From Isoetes taiwanensis (Eukaryota; Streptophyta; Lycopodiopsida; Isoetales; Isoetaceae): 64,000 nt of DNA. The stretch is taken from positions 4,491,229 through 4,555,228 of the forward strand of contig JAJEKV010000040.1 in NCBI GenBank assembly GCA_021234155.1, in the 5' to 3' direction. Shown here one piece after another: positions 23,803 to 33,561 of the stretch. Both the position numbers and the translations under genes were made by a program. A model generated the notes under the pieces. The model saw nothing but the letters and a program-made list of their open reading frames with translations. It was not told the DNA's origin and searched no databases. Positions within the stretch are counted from its first letter, which is position 1. Each line of letters starts with the position of its first letter.

Positions 23803-25819
23803 GTCGGGGATGATAGGCCGTGCTCATGGATAGCCTCGTCTGAATCGTTGCGAAGAGGTCCTGCCAAAAGGCACTGATGAACTTCGGATCTCGGTCGGAG
23901 ATAATTTCCCTTGGCATGCCATGGAGCCTGAAGATTTCTTTGGTGAAGAGCTTTGCCATATCCATAGCTGTGTCCGTGGTCCTGCAAGGCACAAAATGGG
24001 CCATCTTCGACAACTTGTCGACCACGACCATCAGGGCATCCTTCCCTCTTACTGTTCTTGGAAGCCCCGTTATGAAGTCCATGCTGACGACCTCCCACTT
24101 AGCGTTTGGCACCGCTAATGGTTCCAATGCACCTGGAATTCGAAGTTGTTCTGCCTTCGTTAGCTGACATAGCTGACATTCCTTGATGTGGCAAGCTAGC
24201 TGCTTCTTCATTCCTGGCCAATAGTAGCTGCTACGCACTTTGAAGTATGTCTTCATGAATCCTGCGTGGCCAGCTATTGGGCTGTTGTGGGTGTCGTGGA
24301 GGATCAACTTTCTTACTCCAGATGATTCAGGCACGCACAACTTGTTCTTATGGTACAGAAGGTTACCTTCCTTCTTAAAGTTTTTGAAGGTTTTCCTCTC
24401 CTTATCTGTTCTCGCTTCCTTGCACAAGCTTGCCCATACTTCTTTGAAGTCCACATCCGTTGGCAACGTTTCTTCAATCTTCTTCCCGAAATTGCTGGAG
24501 AGCGTCGAAATTACATTGCAATGCACTCTAGTTGTCAGCGGATGCCTTGAAAGTGCATTTGCTACCACATTAAGCTTCCCGGGCTTGTAGACTATATCAA
24601 AGTCATACTCTTTGAGAAACTCCATCCACCTTCGTTGCCTCAGGTTAAGGTGTGGTTGCGTGAATACATATTGGAGGCTCTGGTGATCCGTGTCCAACTG
24701 GAACTTCCTTCCTAAGAGATAGTGCCTCCAAATTCTTAACGCCCTGACAACTGCAAGCAATTCCTGATCGTGCGTCGGGTAACGCGTTTCGGCGTCGTTC
24801 ATCTTCCTGGAGTCATACGCTATTACCCGCTCTTCTTGCATGAGCATTGCACCTGTGGCTATCTTACATGCGTTTGTCGCCACTAACTTGTCATTCTCTG
24901 GGTCTGGCAGGGTTAAGACGGGGGCGGTTGTTAAAGCTTCCTTCAACAATTCAAAGCCTGCTTGGGCTTTCTTGAGCCAATGGTCTGCCCAATTTTTCAC
25001 CTTTTCCGCCTTCGTCAAGTCTGTTAGTGGGGCTGCTATCTTTGTGAAGTTCTTCACAAACTTCCTGTAATACCCTGCTAGGCCGAGGAAACTTCTGACC
25101 TCGTGGACGTTCTTTGGTGCTGGCCATTGGATCACTGCTTCAATCTTGGCGGGATCCGTCGAGATTCCTTCTGCTGAAATCACATGACCGAGGTATTCCA
25201 CTTTCTCTGTTGCGAAGTGGCACTTCGACAACTTGGCGTACAATTGGTGCCTTCTCAACTTCTCGAGCACCCTTCTTACGTGTTGTGCATGTTTTTCAAT
25301 GGATCTGCTATACACCAGAACGTCGTCAAAGAACACTATCACGAAGGTGTCCAAGAACTCCCTGAAGATGTCGTTCATGAGTCTCATGAACGTTGCTGGG
25401 GCATTTGATAGCTCAAATGGCATTACTGTGAACTCATAATGCCCATATCTGGTCCTGAAGGCCGTTTTGTGGACGTCTTCTTCCTTTATCCTGATCTGGT
25501 GATAACCTGACCTTAGGTCGATCTTGGAGAAGACCTTTGCCCCTTGGAGCTTATCCATCAAGTCGTCCGATCTGGGGAGTGCGTACTTGTTCTTGATGGT
25601 GTGCTTGTTCAATTGTCTGTAATCTATGCACATCCTCAAGCTGTCATCCTTCTTCTTGACAAAGAGGATGGGTGCCCCAAATGGTGAGACGCTAGGTCTA
25701 ATGAAGCCTAGGTCGAGCAATTCTTGCAATTGTTTCTTTAGCTCCGTCAGTTCCTGCGTCGTCATTCTATACGGAGCCTTGCTCGTTGGCTTGGTTCCTG
25801 GTTCGAGTGCTATCTCACA
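23687..25819 (-). pseudogene. Reverse transcriptase, RNase H and integrase N-terminal part
   Basis: RT motifs are clear: [40 protein letters not shown] and the catalytic [10 protein letters not shown], which has FFDD where most Ty3 elements have YxDD. RNase H follows, but the first catalytic Asp is Asn (VATNACK where TDAS is usual), while DTDHQSL is kept. The integrase zinc finger has H-x-H ([13 protein letters not shown]) and CQLCQ, and the core has [10 protein letters not shown] and SDRDPKF. Soon after HPRHDGQT the frame shifts. The frame is open upstream of 25765 to the TAG that separates it from gag-protease. Confidence 0.9.
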
Positions 25820-27613
25820 CTAGACTCCCCTGTAAGGAGGGAGCTGCTCGATCTCATCTGGGAAGAGATCGTGGAACTCCGTGATCAAGTTGGCTATTTG
25901 CTTGGGCAACTTGCTGAGCACTTTGTCTTCCTTGCTTTCCTCCGACTCAGGTTCTTCAATCTCAAGTTTGAAGATATATGCTACTTGCTCGCTCTTGATC
26001 GACTTGAGCAGCTTCTTAATAGACATACACTGCATGATGGGAGCAACTTCTTTACCTGTGATCTCAATGACTTTGCCGTCGGGCATTGTGAGGGTCACCT
26101 TCCGCTTTCCACAATCAATGATAGCCCCTGCTGGTCCAAGGTACTCCATTCCTATTATTAGGTCGTACTTGCCGATGCCCATTACTTCTGCCCCCATCGG
26201 GATATTAATTCCCGGCAAGTCAATGTCGAAATTGATCCTCTTCCCTGCCGTTTGTCTTATTGCTCCGCTCGCCAAGATTATGGGCCTTGGCTTAGACTTT
26301 AAGGGTTTCAACTTCAACATGTCGACCATCCTTGGGGAAGCGAAGTTGTGGCTACTTCCCGAGTCTATTAGGACTATGAAGGACTTGGTTTTGGCCTTCC
26401 CTATTGTAGAAATTACTCTATACTGATTCTCTGCCTGTTCTGTATCTATAGCAGCAAAGATGTGGCACTCACCCTCAATATAATCGCGTGCTGCCTCGCC
26501 GTCGTCGTCAGACGGAGTGTCCCATCCACCCAACTCCGCTAGCGCTGAGCTCATGACAAAGGGGCAATTCGCCGTTCTGTGGCCTGGCTGGAAGCATCTG
26601 AAGCAAAGCTGCTTCTCCATACACTCATGCCTCTTTTCTTTGGGCATTGCTTGTAAGAAGGATCGCACTGCTTTCGAGTAGTTCGACCCTTCCTGCTTGT
26701 CCTTGAAGGACACCTGCTTCCTTTCCTGCTGTCTCTCCTGGCTGCCACTATATGGGGATTTTGCTGGACTTGGGCTGGCTGCCCTAGGGCTATAACTCCC
26801 TGTTGCTTTGCCTCTATCTTGGTAGTACGGCTGTTTCTGCGCGCTATTCTGAGGCCCCGATCCTTGCAAGCTGATTGCTTTGGATTCTGCTTCGGATACC
26901 GTCTTGGGGTCTATTGCCCTTACAAGTTTCTGGATCTCTTCGTTCAGTCCTTCAGTGTAGCTCTCCACTGCGTGCTTTTCACTCAACTTCGGCACATACA
27001 GCCTTAGTCTCATGAACTCCTCAGTATACTTCTTCACTGTTTTGTACCCTTGCTGCAATCTGTAAAATTGCTGCATCATGTTGGACTTGTGTTCCCGTGG
27101 AACGTAATGGCACCCATCTCTGCTTAAGCCATGGGCCTTGGCATAACCCTTCCACCAGATGCGTGCGGCTCCCTTCAAGTTGGCTGTTGCCACCCTGCCT
27201 TTGTCCTTGTCTTTCATTCCGTAGGCGTTGCCGTACTCGCTCATCTCGTCGAGCCATGCCTCTGCTTCCAAGCCTGATCTGTTCTCGCCTGAGAACTGTT
27301 CAAGCTTCCGGGCCTTCCATACATTGCCCAATGCTGAGTCTACCTTTTTCTGGTAGTCTAATGCCTTAGCGTCCTTCTGTCTGCCGTCTCTACAGTCCTG
27401 CACTTGTTCAGCTTCTTTCTCGGACTTAGAGTCCGAGACCGAGCTTGAGTCGGAGGTTTCTGTGCTAGGAGACCTCCTTCTCTTACTCCTCTTCTTATCC
27501 TTCCCCGACTTTCGAGGTGTTGTTTGCGGCCCGGCTGATGCTTGTGCCGCTAGTAGGGCCTTTATCTGGTCGAGTTCGGTTCTCATTTGCGACATTTCCT
27601 CTTCTGGGGTCAT
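25820..27613 (-). pseudogene. Gag and protease of the chromovirus
   Basis: About 597 codons from the first ATG. The capsid-like region is helical and charged, with a K/R/S-rich segment near residues 40-60. A CCHC zinc knuckle CFRCFQPGHRTANC follows, then the aspartic protease with active-site DSG (FIVLIDSGSSHNFAS) and later DLIIGMEYL. The frame ends with TAG just before the RT region. It is open upstream of this ATG for about 40 more codons back to a TAA near 27732, so the true start may be earlier or created by splicing. Confidence 0.85.
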
Positions 27614-27890
27614 GGGACCAAATGCTTCGAACAGGTTCCTTGGGATGGGTTGCCTGTCAGGGGTCTCTTCGTCTCTGTTGGGCCTCCTATTTTGTTCGAC
27701 TGTTCTTTGTTCCCTATCGCCATGGCCTTATGGTTAGATTCATTTACTTTATTGTATTTATGTATTTGCCGAAATATTTGGAACCAAATACAATCAACAA
27801 AGTATTTAAATATTGGCAACAAAATATATTTATTATATACTATTTCAATTACAATGCTACCAGGATTTAAGAATCTAACTATTCTTGAAA

Positions 27891-29402
27891 TCACCGGTAG
27901 GATGGGTTATCCTCAAGAAATTTCTTAACTTGGGCCATTCCTACCGAGTGTCCCAAGTTCCTGAGGACATTGGTTGACGTCCCGCCCTGTAAGGCTTTCA
28001 CCAATTCCTCTACTCTGCGGTCGGAGGTGTAGGCCACGGTTACTGCCAATCTTCCCTGCCGTCTGTAGGGCACGGCGAAGTCGAAGATGTCAAGTGCCAT
28101 CGCTCTCTTGACTAAGACAGCATAGTCGACGTTTGCAGCTATTCGAGCATGCATGCCAAAGCCAGAGAGTGCAATGAGCATAAACACTCCTTCTTCGCCC
28201 CGGGGACTGAATTTGCGGTGTATTACCGCTATTCTACCATCCAGCAGCAGGGGAAGGTAGTACCTCAACGACCTGTCATTGTGTGTTGCTGATGACTTTC
28301 CACCTGCTTGGCCTCCTGCTCTATGCCTTCCGGCGTATTCATCGACCTCTACCTCAGAGATTTCTTGGTAGTCTCTAATTGTCGATGAAACTCGCCTGAC
28401 GTCGATTCCTGCTCCTCTTGTGCGAGGTGGTGTCGAGGAGCTCGGCATCAAGATGCTCGTGGTCTTGTCACGGATCCCCATCCGTTCTTGGATGGCATAG
28501 AACTCCTCCTCAGATGGCAGTTCTCGAGCTTCCATTATTTGCCTTATGTTGTTGTAGGCCTGGATGTCCGAAGTCGACTCCCCCGTATAGGTGTCGGCTT
28601 CTCTCACTTGAAGCGGGAAGTCTGAGACTCCCCAGACGATGAAGTCGTCCAAGTCTGGTTGCTGCCGCAGTTGGTAGCAACTCGTCAAGCCGGAACTCCC
28701 TCTCCCTGCATTCGGGGAGATTCTGGATATTGCTGAGGAGTAGGTACTCCTCACCGTCAATGATGATGGGGGCTAGGCTTGTGATGCCTAGCCCTAGTGG
28801 GGGAGCGACTCTGAGGGTCTGGCGGCTTCGCTCGAAGTTGGTAGCTCCTCTTCTGCTTGCCGTCGTTCTTCTTCTAGGTCGAGCTCCGTGTATTCTTCCT
28901 CATCCGATTCCTCTTCTTCTATTCTTCCTTCCTGCTCTCACTGGTACTGCAAAAGCATCTGGTCTGCTGCTGAGGATGCTATGGGGTCCACCTCCATCGG
29001 AGGAATAGAGGTTTCCCCCATTGGGTTTTTAGCACGGTGGGAGAGGAATATGACCAAGGCGGCGGTGTAGGAAAAATACTTGGTCCTGTCAACTGTCAGG
29101 ACCATGTAGTCTAGAAACCTCTGTGCCTTGTTGGTCAAATACTTGGCAATGTTCGGGACATCACCCAAGGCTGCTTGTAGGGATGGGCGGGGAATAAAAT
29201 AGCCCATGCAAGGGGGAAGCTGCACTAGGGACTGACCTACCCTAGCTTGGAACTCAGCCAAAACTCGCCTATATGCTGGCGTTGCGTGCAAGGTTGCTTG
29301 GACATCAATCTCTTTCTGGAAAAGCTGGAAGATGTTGTTGACGTTGGTCTCGGCTGCATGTGCACTGGCGCTGTACCATCGCCTGAAGTCAGCAGTTGCC
29401 AT
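27891..29402 (-). pseudogene. Unrecognised ~500-codon frame with four in-frame stops
   Basis: One minus-strand frame runs from ATG at 29402 to the stop at 27891. It is interrupted only by a TGA at about 28938 and three clustered TAGs at about 28770-28805. The first ~154 codons (MATADFRRWYSASAHAAETN...) are followed by a very acidic stretch (EEEESDEEEY), then about 300 codons rich in Arg, Ala and Leu ending LEDNPSYR. A TATA box lies 110 bp upstream. No family is recognised. It may be an extra ORF of the adjacent chromovirus, which lies downstream in the same orientation, a virus-derived insertion, or an independent gene. Two of the TAGs sit in a perfect 9-bp hairpin. Confidence 0.55.
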
Positions 29403-29511
29403 TGCTCTGGGGAAGGTGTGACTAGCAAACAGATGCAGGAGCGCCTATGGGAGCCGGGAAATCGCCTAAAGGGTCAAGAGCAGACTTGTAGAGTGTCAAG
29501 TGGGAAATGGG

Positions 29512-29525
29512 GGCCTATTTATAGA
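29512..29525 (-). promoter_or_regulatory. TATA box of the 29402 frame
   Basis: On the minus strand CTATAAATAGGCCCCC is a textbook plant TATA box about 110 bp before the ATG at 29402. That leaves room for a start site about 30 bp downstream of the box and a short leader. Confidence 0.65.
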
Positions 29526-29706
29526 CAAGGGAAAAACCCTAATTTTTGAATGACTTAGAAATTTATTGGGGTTGAGCAATTCTGACCTATTAGGAGGTCC
29601 AAATTTGGGTGATATGAGGGTCTAATTCTGCTGGACTCATCGAGTTAGGCAGAATTGACCTCTTATTTGGTCGGTTTGGAGCTGTTTTGGGCACTTTTGG
29701 GGCATG

Positions 29707-29773
29707 GTCTCACACGTTGCGCCCAGACCAAAAATGAACTTTTCATTTTCGCTCCTGGCGCGACGTGTGAGAC
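29707..29773. promoter_or_regulatory. Near-perfect inverted repeat upstream of the TATA box
   Basis: The arms GTCTCACACGTTGCGCC (29707-29723) and GGCGCGACGTGTGAGAC (29757-29773) match at 16 of 17 positions with a 33-bp spacer. They lie about 190-260 bp upstream of the TATA box and inside the H3-like/ORF spacer. Could bind a dimeric factor or act as an RNA hairpin. Function unknown. Confidence 0.6.
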
Positions 29774-29917
29774 ATCCTCTCAATTTTGTTCAAAATGTCA
29801 GTTTTAACTAAAACAAAAGCTGGAATTCAGTAATTTAATTCAATTAAGCAAGATTACACATGTTACTTTATTAAAAACTCTTTATATTAACAAAATTTTT
29901 CTATTATTTACAAAATT

Positions 29918-30355
29918 TTACTGTCTCTCTCCCTTGATGTAGCTGGCAAGGTGCATGTCCTACTTCATTAGTGTCATCCTCTTTGCATGGACTGTGCAGG
30001 CTGTCGAATCTTCAAAATGCTGCACTAGTTTTTGTTCTGTTGCCTCTTGCAGTGCCAGCAACATCTCATCCGTCACCCTCATCTCCGTGTTGTATTCTTG
30101 AATTACCTCTCGAACTAGTCGGGCGAACGGTGCACGGGGGATCAAGAACCCGAAGCTACGCTAAAAATGCTTGATCTCTCTCAGGGCTTTCCTCTCTCTC
30201 TCCTTTCTGCCAGTTCTCTTTTTGCCTGGTGGTCTAGGAGGCTTGGGCTTCTGTGGTGGCGGCTTCAGCGTCTTTTTCTTAGAGGGCACTCCACCTTCAA
30301 CAAATGTGACTTTATTCTCCTGATAGTAGGAGTTATAGGCCTTCCACTTCGCCAT
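29918..30355 (-). pseudogene. Divergent intronless histone H3-like gene with two in-frame TAG codons
   Basis: The frame of 145 codons begins at ATG 30355 and ends GERQ-TAA at 29918. The last 85 codons follow the H3 histone fold closely: ALREIKHF (alpha-N), LIPRAPFARLVREV (alpha-1), LLALQEATEQKLVQHFEDS (alpha-2), HAKRMTLMK and LASYIKGERQ (alpha-3 end). Loop 1 has the same length as canonical H3, without the insertion usual in CENH3. The N-terminal tail is unlike H3: Tyr/Asn-rich at first, then Lys/Pro-rich (KPPPQKPKPPRPPGKK). TAG stands at 30161-30163, where H3 has the conserved Gln of the alpha-N helix, and at 29960-29962, where H3 has Lys or CENP-A-like proteins Lys/Gln. Without introns it could be a retrocopy or part of a mobile unit. 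As it stands it cannot make a full histone. Confidence 0.8.
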
Positions 30356-30379
30356 GAAAGCGTTGTGCTCCCTTAATTT

Positions 30380-32437
30380 CCTCTGATAGATCTATCACAT
30401 ATGCCTCTCGTGCCTTCATTCATCTGAAAACTGCTCCTAATATCTCTCCTTTAATGAGCAATATGGTAAAAGCTTGGAATTTGATCTCTCAACATTTCCA
30501 GTTCATCTCTTCAGATAAACTTCACTGTGATCTGCCTATATTTTGGAACCCTATTTTAGCTGATCAAAATTCTACATTTCTGGCCATCAAGCACCCAAGG
30601 ATTTGTAAGAAATGGCATGAAGCTGGGCTATATTTCATCAGAAATCTTTTTGTTGGAAGTAGACTAATCTTTTAGACTGCTCTCAAAAATATTGTTAAAG
30701 GTACCTCCTCTGATAGAAAGGTCTATTTTTTTTATCAAGCATTTCCTGTCTAATCTTTCTCCTAACTCTGGAAAAGGAGACTGGTTTTTGAATGGCAAGT
30801 TTGACTATAAAGTGAAAAATGTTTATATTGCCCTAGCTTCTGGTCCACATGACAGTAAAGCCATGATCAAATGGGGTATTAATCATGCTCAACTCAAAGT
30901 TCTCTTCAAGAATGTTTGGAATTCTTACTGCCCTCCTAAAATCTCCTTTTTTTATATGGCTTCTTGCCAATGGCAATTTAAATAATTTACATTCTATGTC
31001 TAAAAGATATCCTAACATTATGCCAGATTGTATGTAATGCTATTGAAGATATGACTCATATATTTTGCTGTGATAAATTGAATTGTTTCTGGAATTGGAT
31101 TGCTGATAAATTTGGTATTCTGTGTGATGGGAATTTTCTTTCTTTTATCCAAAACAATGATAGCTTTAAAAATACAGTTATATTCATTGCTCTTTGGAAT
31201 ATTTGGAAAGCTAGAAACCGTGTTTTGTATGGTAAGAAAAAACCCTCTATCTTCTAGATTAAGATGAATTTCCAATTTGACTTCGAGACTATTGCCACTG
31301 CTCATAAAAATAAATTTGGAGCTAATCATGACAGGAACTGGGAGAATCATGGCGCTTATAGGGGTCATTATAATTTATTTGCTTCCAACTTAAATGTTGT
31401 GGATTCTAATGCTTTTCTCTCTGATGATCCTAGAATATCTTAATTTCCTGCGCGGAGATGGGGCAAGGAAGTTTGATAGCATCTCGCCATTCAGCCAAGC
31501 TCCAAGGATCTGGTCATGAAGAATGACTTGGCAACATCCATGGAATCCTTCCTCATGAAGAAAGGGCACATCAGATATCAGAAAGAGAGTGAAGACCTTT
31601 GGGCATCTATCTTCTGCAGGGAAGTGGTTCAGATTCACTGCCTTTGGGCATTCCTGGCCAATCATAATTTCATCCTCACAGAAAGGCAGTTGACAAGGTA
31701 CAGAACCATGTACTATAATCACAAACTTCTAACTGATCTGTATGGTTCTTTGCTTTTATTACTGGAGGACAAGGACAAATTTCGGCTCTTCTACACTAAT
31801 AACTGGGGCCCAAATCGCTACTATTTCGGATCTACAGACCCTTTCAATGCCTACTTCAACTCTGTTTTCTTCTCTGACCAATGATCCCCACATCCATAGC
31901 CTCTTTCTAAATATGCTTCTGCTCTTATTTAATCTTCATCTAATTTATTTTTCGGGAAAGATTATCCTTTTTGCAGGTGCTTACAGTTCAAACAGAGCTT
32001 CAGTTACATCAACACGAGGCTTCTTCGACCTGTTCATATTTTGGAGCATTTTGTATATTGGCACACTATTACTGACATACTGTTATTGGCTGCTGATCCT
32101 TTGTTATGTTTGTGTTAGAGCTCATACTTCTATAATATGAAGCTCTAAGCTGGTCATCAATTTTCTCATGTGGTGTGGCAGATCTCACAATGCAAGATCT
32201 GGTTGATGCTCAGTAATTTAAGGATACTACTACTTTTTCCAAAACTGTTAATATTAGTTTATGATGCATTTTGATAATATTAACTATACAGGGCTTTAGT
32301 TTCCCTGAATTTTCTACTTACATACTTCATTATATAAGAAGTATGGTGCTGATTTATACTATCTGCATTAAGTATATCTGATGTATTTTGAGATATGAAT
32401 ACTAAGCTTCACCTTGCCTTCAAAAAAAAAAAAAAAT
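30380..32437 (+). mobile_element. Plus-strand LINE remnant with poly(A) tail
   Basis: Broken frames carry the part of ORF2 between RT and the end: VKAWNLISQHFQFIS, FWNPIL, then zf-RVT-like WNSYCPPKISFFYMASCQWQ, MTHIFCCDKLNCFWNWI and FIALWNIWKARNRVLYGKKK. Many stops interrupt it. Downstream a frame at 31516-31884 (MKNDLATSMESFLMKKGHIR...) is unassigned and may be the element's 3' part. A poly(A) run at 32422-32437 follows GCCTTC. A second A run (32517-32543) after GCTTC, about 90 bp downstream, suggests a second tail or insertion. It belongs to the same broad L1-type class as the 3.5-5.9 kb copy. Confidence 0.7.
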
Positions 32438-32696
32438 CTCATGTGCTTCTCTATAAAGCACAAACATGCTATGTTCTTGAGGTTTTATAATTAATGATAA
32501 AACCGTCTCTTGCTTCAAAAAAAAAAAAAAAAAAAAAAAAAAAGGTCTCATGACAGTCCGGAAAGCTATGGCAGCAAGCACATTGGCAATTCAATAATAA
32601 ATCAGTCCTAAAGTGACCTGAATCGAATTTTGAGCTTAAAAACTTTCCAATAATACATACCTTTGATCAGATAAGAACAATGAAGTCTTCTTGGAA

Positions 32697-32780
32697 TTCG
32701 CATTTAATTAAATTGGGTCAAATCTCGAAATTTGGGACTCAGACTGAAATGGGACTCATACAAAAAAAAAAAAATTGAAT
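32697..32780 (+). repeat. Partial second copy of the 12.6-kb element's terminus
   Basis: TTCGCATTTAATTAAATTGG followed by GTCAAATCTCGAAATTTGGG, GACTCAGACTGAAATGGGAC and an A-run plus TTGAATTG matches, base for base with few changes, the inward sequence of the right terminus at 62.92 kb read on the minus strand. It is in the left-end orientation. Confidence 0.7.
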
Positions 32781-32849
32781 TGAATGCTTGAATAGAATTT
32801 TTTCTTAATAAAACAACAATAACATTTACAAAGAACAATCCGAGAAAAG

Positions 32850-33107
32850 AAGGGGAGACGGTGGAGAAAGAATGGTAGGAAGGAAGGGAAGATGGAAGGG
32901 AAGGAGGGACGCAGAGAGGGAGGCAAGGGAGGGGAGGGGGGGGGGAGGCAGGAGGGGAGAGAGGCAGGGAGGGAGGGAGGCACGAGAGAGAGGAGAGGGA
33001 TTTAGGGAAAGGGGCAAAAGTGGGGAGGGAGAGAAGGAGAAGATGGGGGGAGACTGGGCAAAGGGGGGAAGGGTTAGGGGCAAGGAGAGTTTGGAGGGGG
33101 AGATGAT
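32850..33107 (+). repeat. Polypurine (GGGA/GAGA) tract
   Basis: About 250 bp that are over 90% purine on the plus strand, including runs of G (GGGGAGGGGGGGGGGAGG) and GAGGGAGGGAGG. Such tracts can form triplex (H-) DNA or G-quadruplexes. The frames through it are compositional artefacts. Confidence 0.9.
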
Positions 33108-33244
33108 CTCCCATTCAAAAAATAAATAAAAACTAAATATTATAAATCAAAGAAAGAAATTAAATCTCATACTAAAAAATAAAAATTAAATATTATATAA
33201 AAAATGAAATAAATTATTATTAAATTAAATACTAGTATGCTCAA

Positions 33245-33270
33245 CCTTCTCGACTCATTAGTCGAGAAGG
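33245..33270. repeat. Outlying member of the TTCTCGACT palindrome family
   Basis: CCTTCTCGACT-CATT-AGTCGAGAAGG: an 11-bp perfect stem with centre CATT. The arms equal those of the palindromes at 51-58.5 kb. It lies 0.5 kb inside the partial element terminus at 32.7 kb. Confidence 0.85.
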
Positions 33271-33315
33271 CATAAGGCAATTTTCTTAGCAGGGGCATTC
33301 AATGTAGGGGATTTT

Positions 33316-33561
33316 GTGCCCTTTCTCGCTCGGTTTGATCTGCAAGGGTATGAAAAAAGAATGAAGGTGGTGCACAAGGATCTGGACTCTTTTTCGAAGG
33401 TTTTAGAAGGGACCCACGGATCAACAGCTATGGCAAGTGGTGGGGGCGAAGAAAATACACGAGTTTTGGGAGCCGAGATAGCACCCAACAAGAAGGCAAC
33501 CCCAAAGAGGTCCTCCACCAAGGATCGGCACATCCACAGAAACAACGAGCCCCGTTACTAG
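33316..33561 (+). pseudogene. TCP transcription factor-like fragment
   Basis: The frame ends with APNKKATPKRSSTKDRH, which matches the start of the class I (PCF) TCP domain (KRSSTKDRHTKV...). The basic region and helices that should follow (GRGRRIRMP...) are not found; the frame runs into IHRNNEPRY and stops. So this is a 3'-truncated piece of a plant TCP gene at best. The match is short, so other explanations remain. Confidence 0.4.

Larger units (their letters stand above)
22957..27732 (-). mobile_element. Broken Ty3/gypsy chromovirus (gag, protease, RT, RNase H, integrase, chromodomain)
   Basis: The coding order gag-PR-RT-RH-INT-chromodomain identifies a plant chromovirus, an LTR retrotransposon whose chromodomain helps target chromatin. 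All coding parts are present on the minus strand but broken in at least three places: an in-frame TAG between protease and RT, a frameshift in the integrase catalytic core, and two adjacent TGA codons before the chromodomain. The RNase H first catalytic Asp is Asn. I could not identify LTRs, primer-binding site or target-site duplication, so the true ends are unknown. Confidence 0.9.

Noticed and set aside
23877-26426. Plus-strand frames opposite the chromovirus
   Set aside because: They lie opposite well-supported gag-pol coding DNA and show no motifs.
25806-30163. Reassigned TAG codon (TAG read as Gln)
   Set aside because: TAG also ends frames normally in this window, CAG codons are common in the same genes, and TGA/TAA interruptions and frameshifts occur in neighbouring pseudogenes. 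Deamination decay explains it better.
29918-30355. Calling the H3-like gene a CENH3
   Set aside because: Loop 1 has canonical H3 length, without the insertion usual in CENH3. The divergent tail alone is not enough.
32704-33129. Open frames on both strands through the polypurine tract
   Set aside because: Pro/Ser-rich and Gly/Arg/Glu-rich products follow directly from base composition; they have no family motif.
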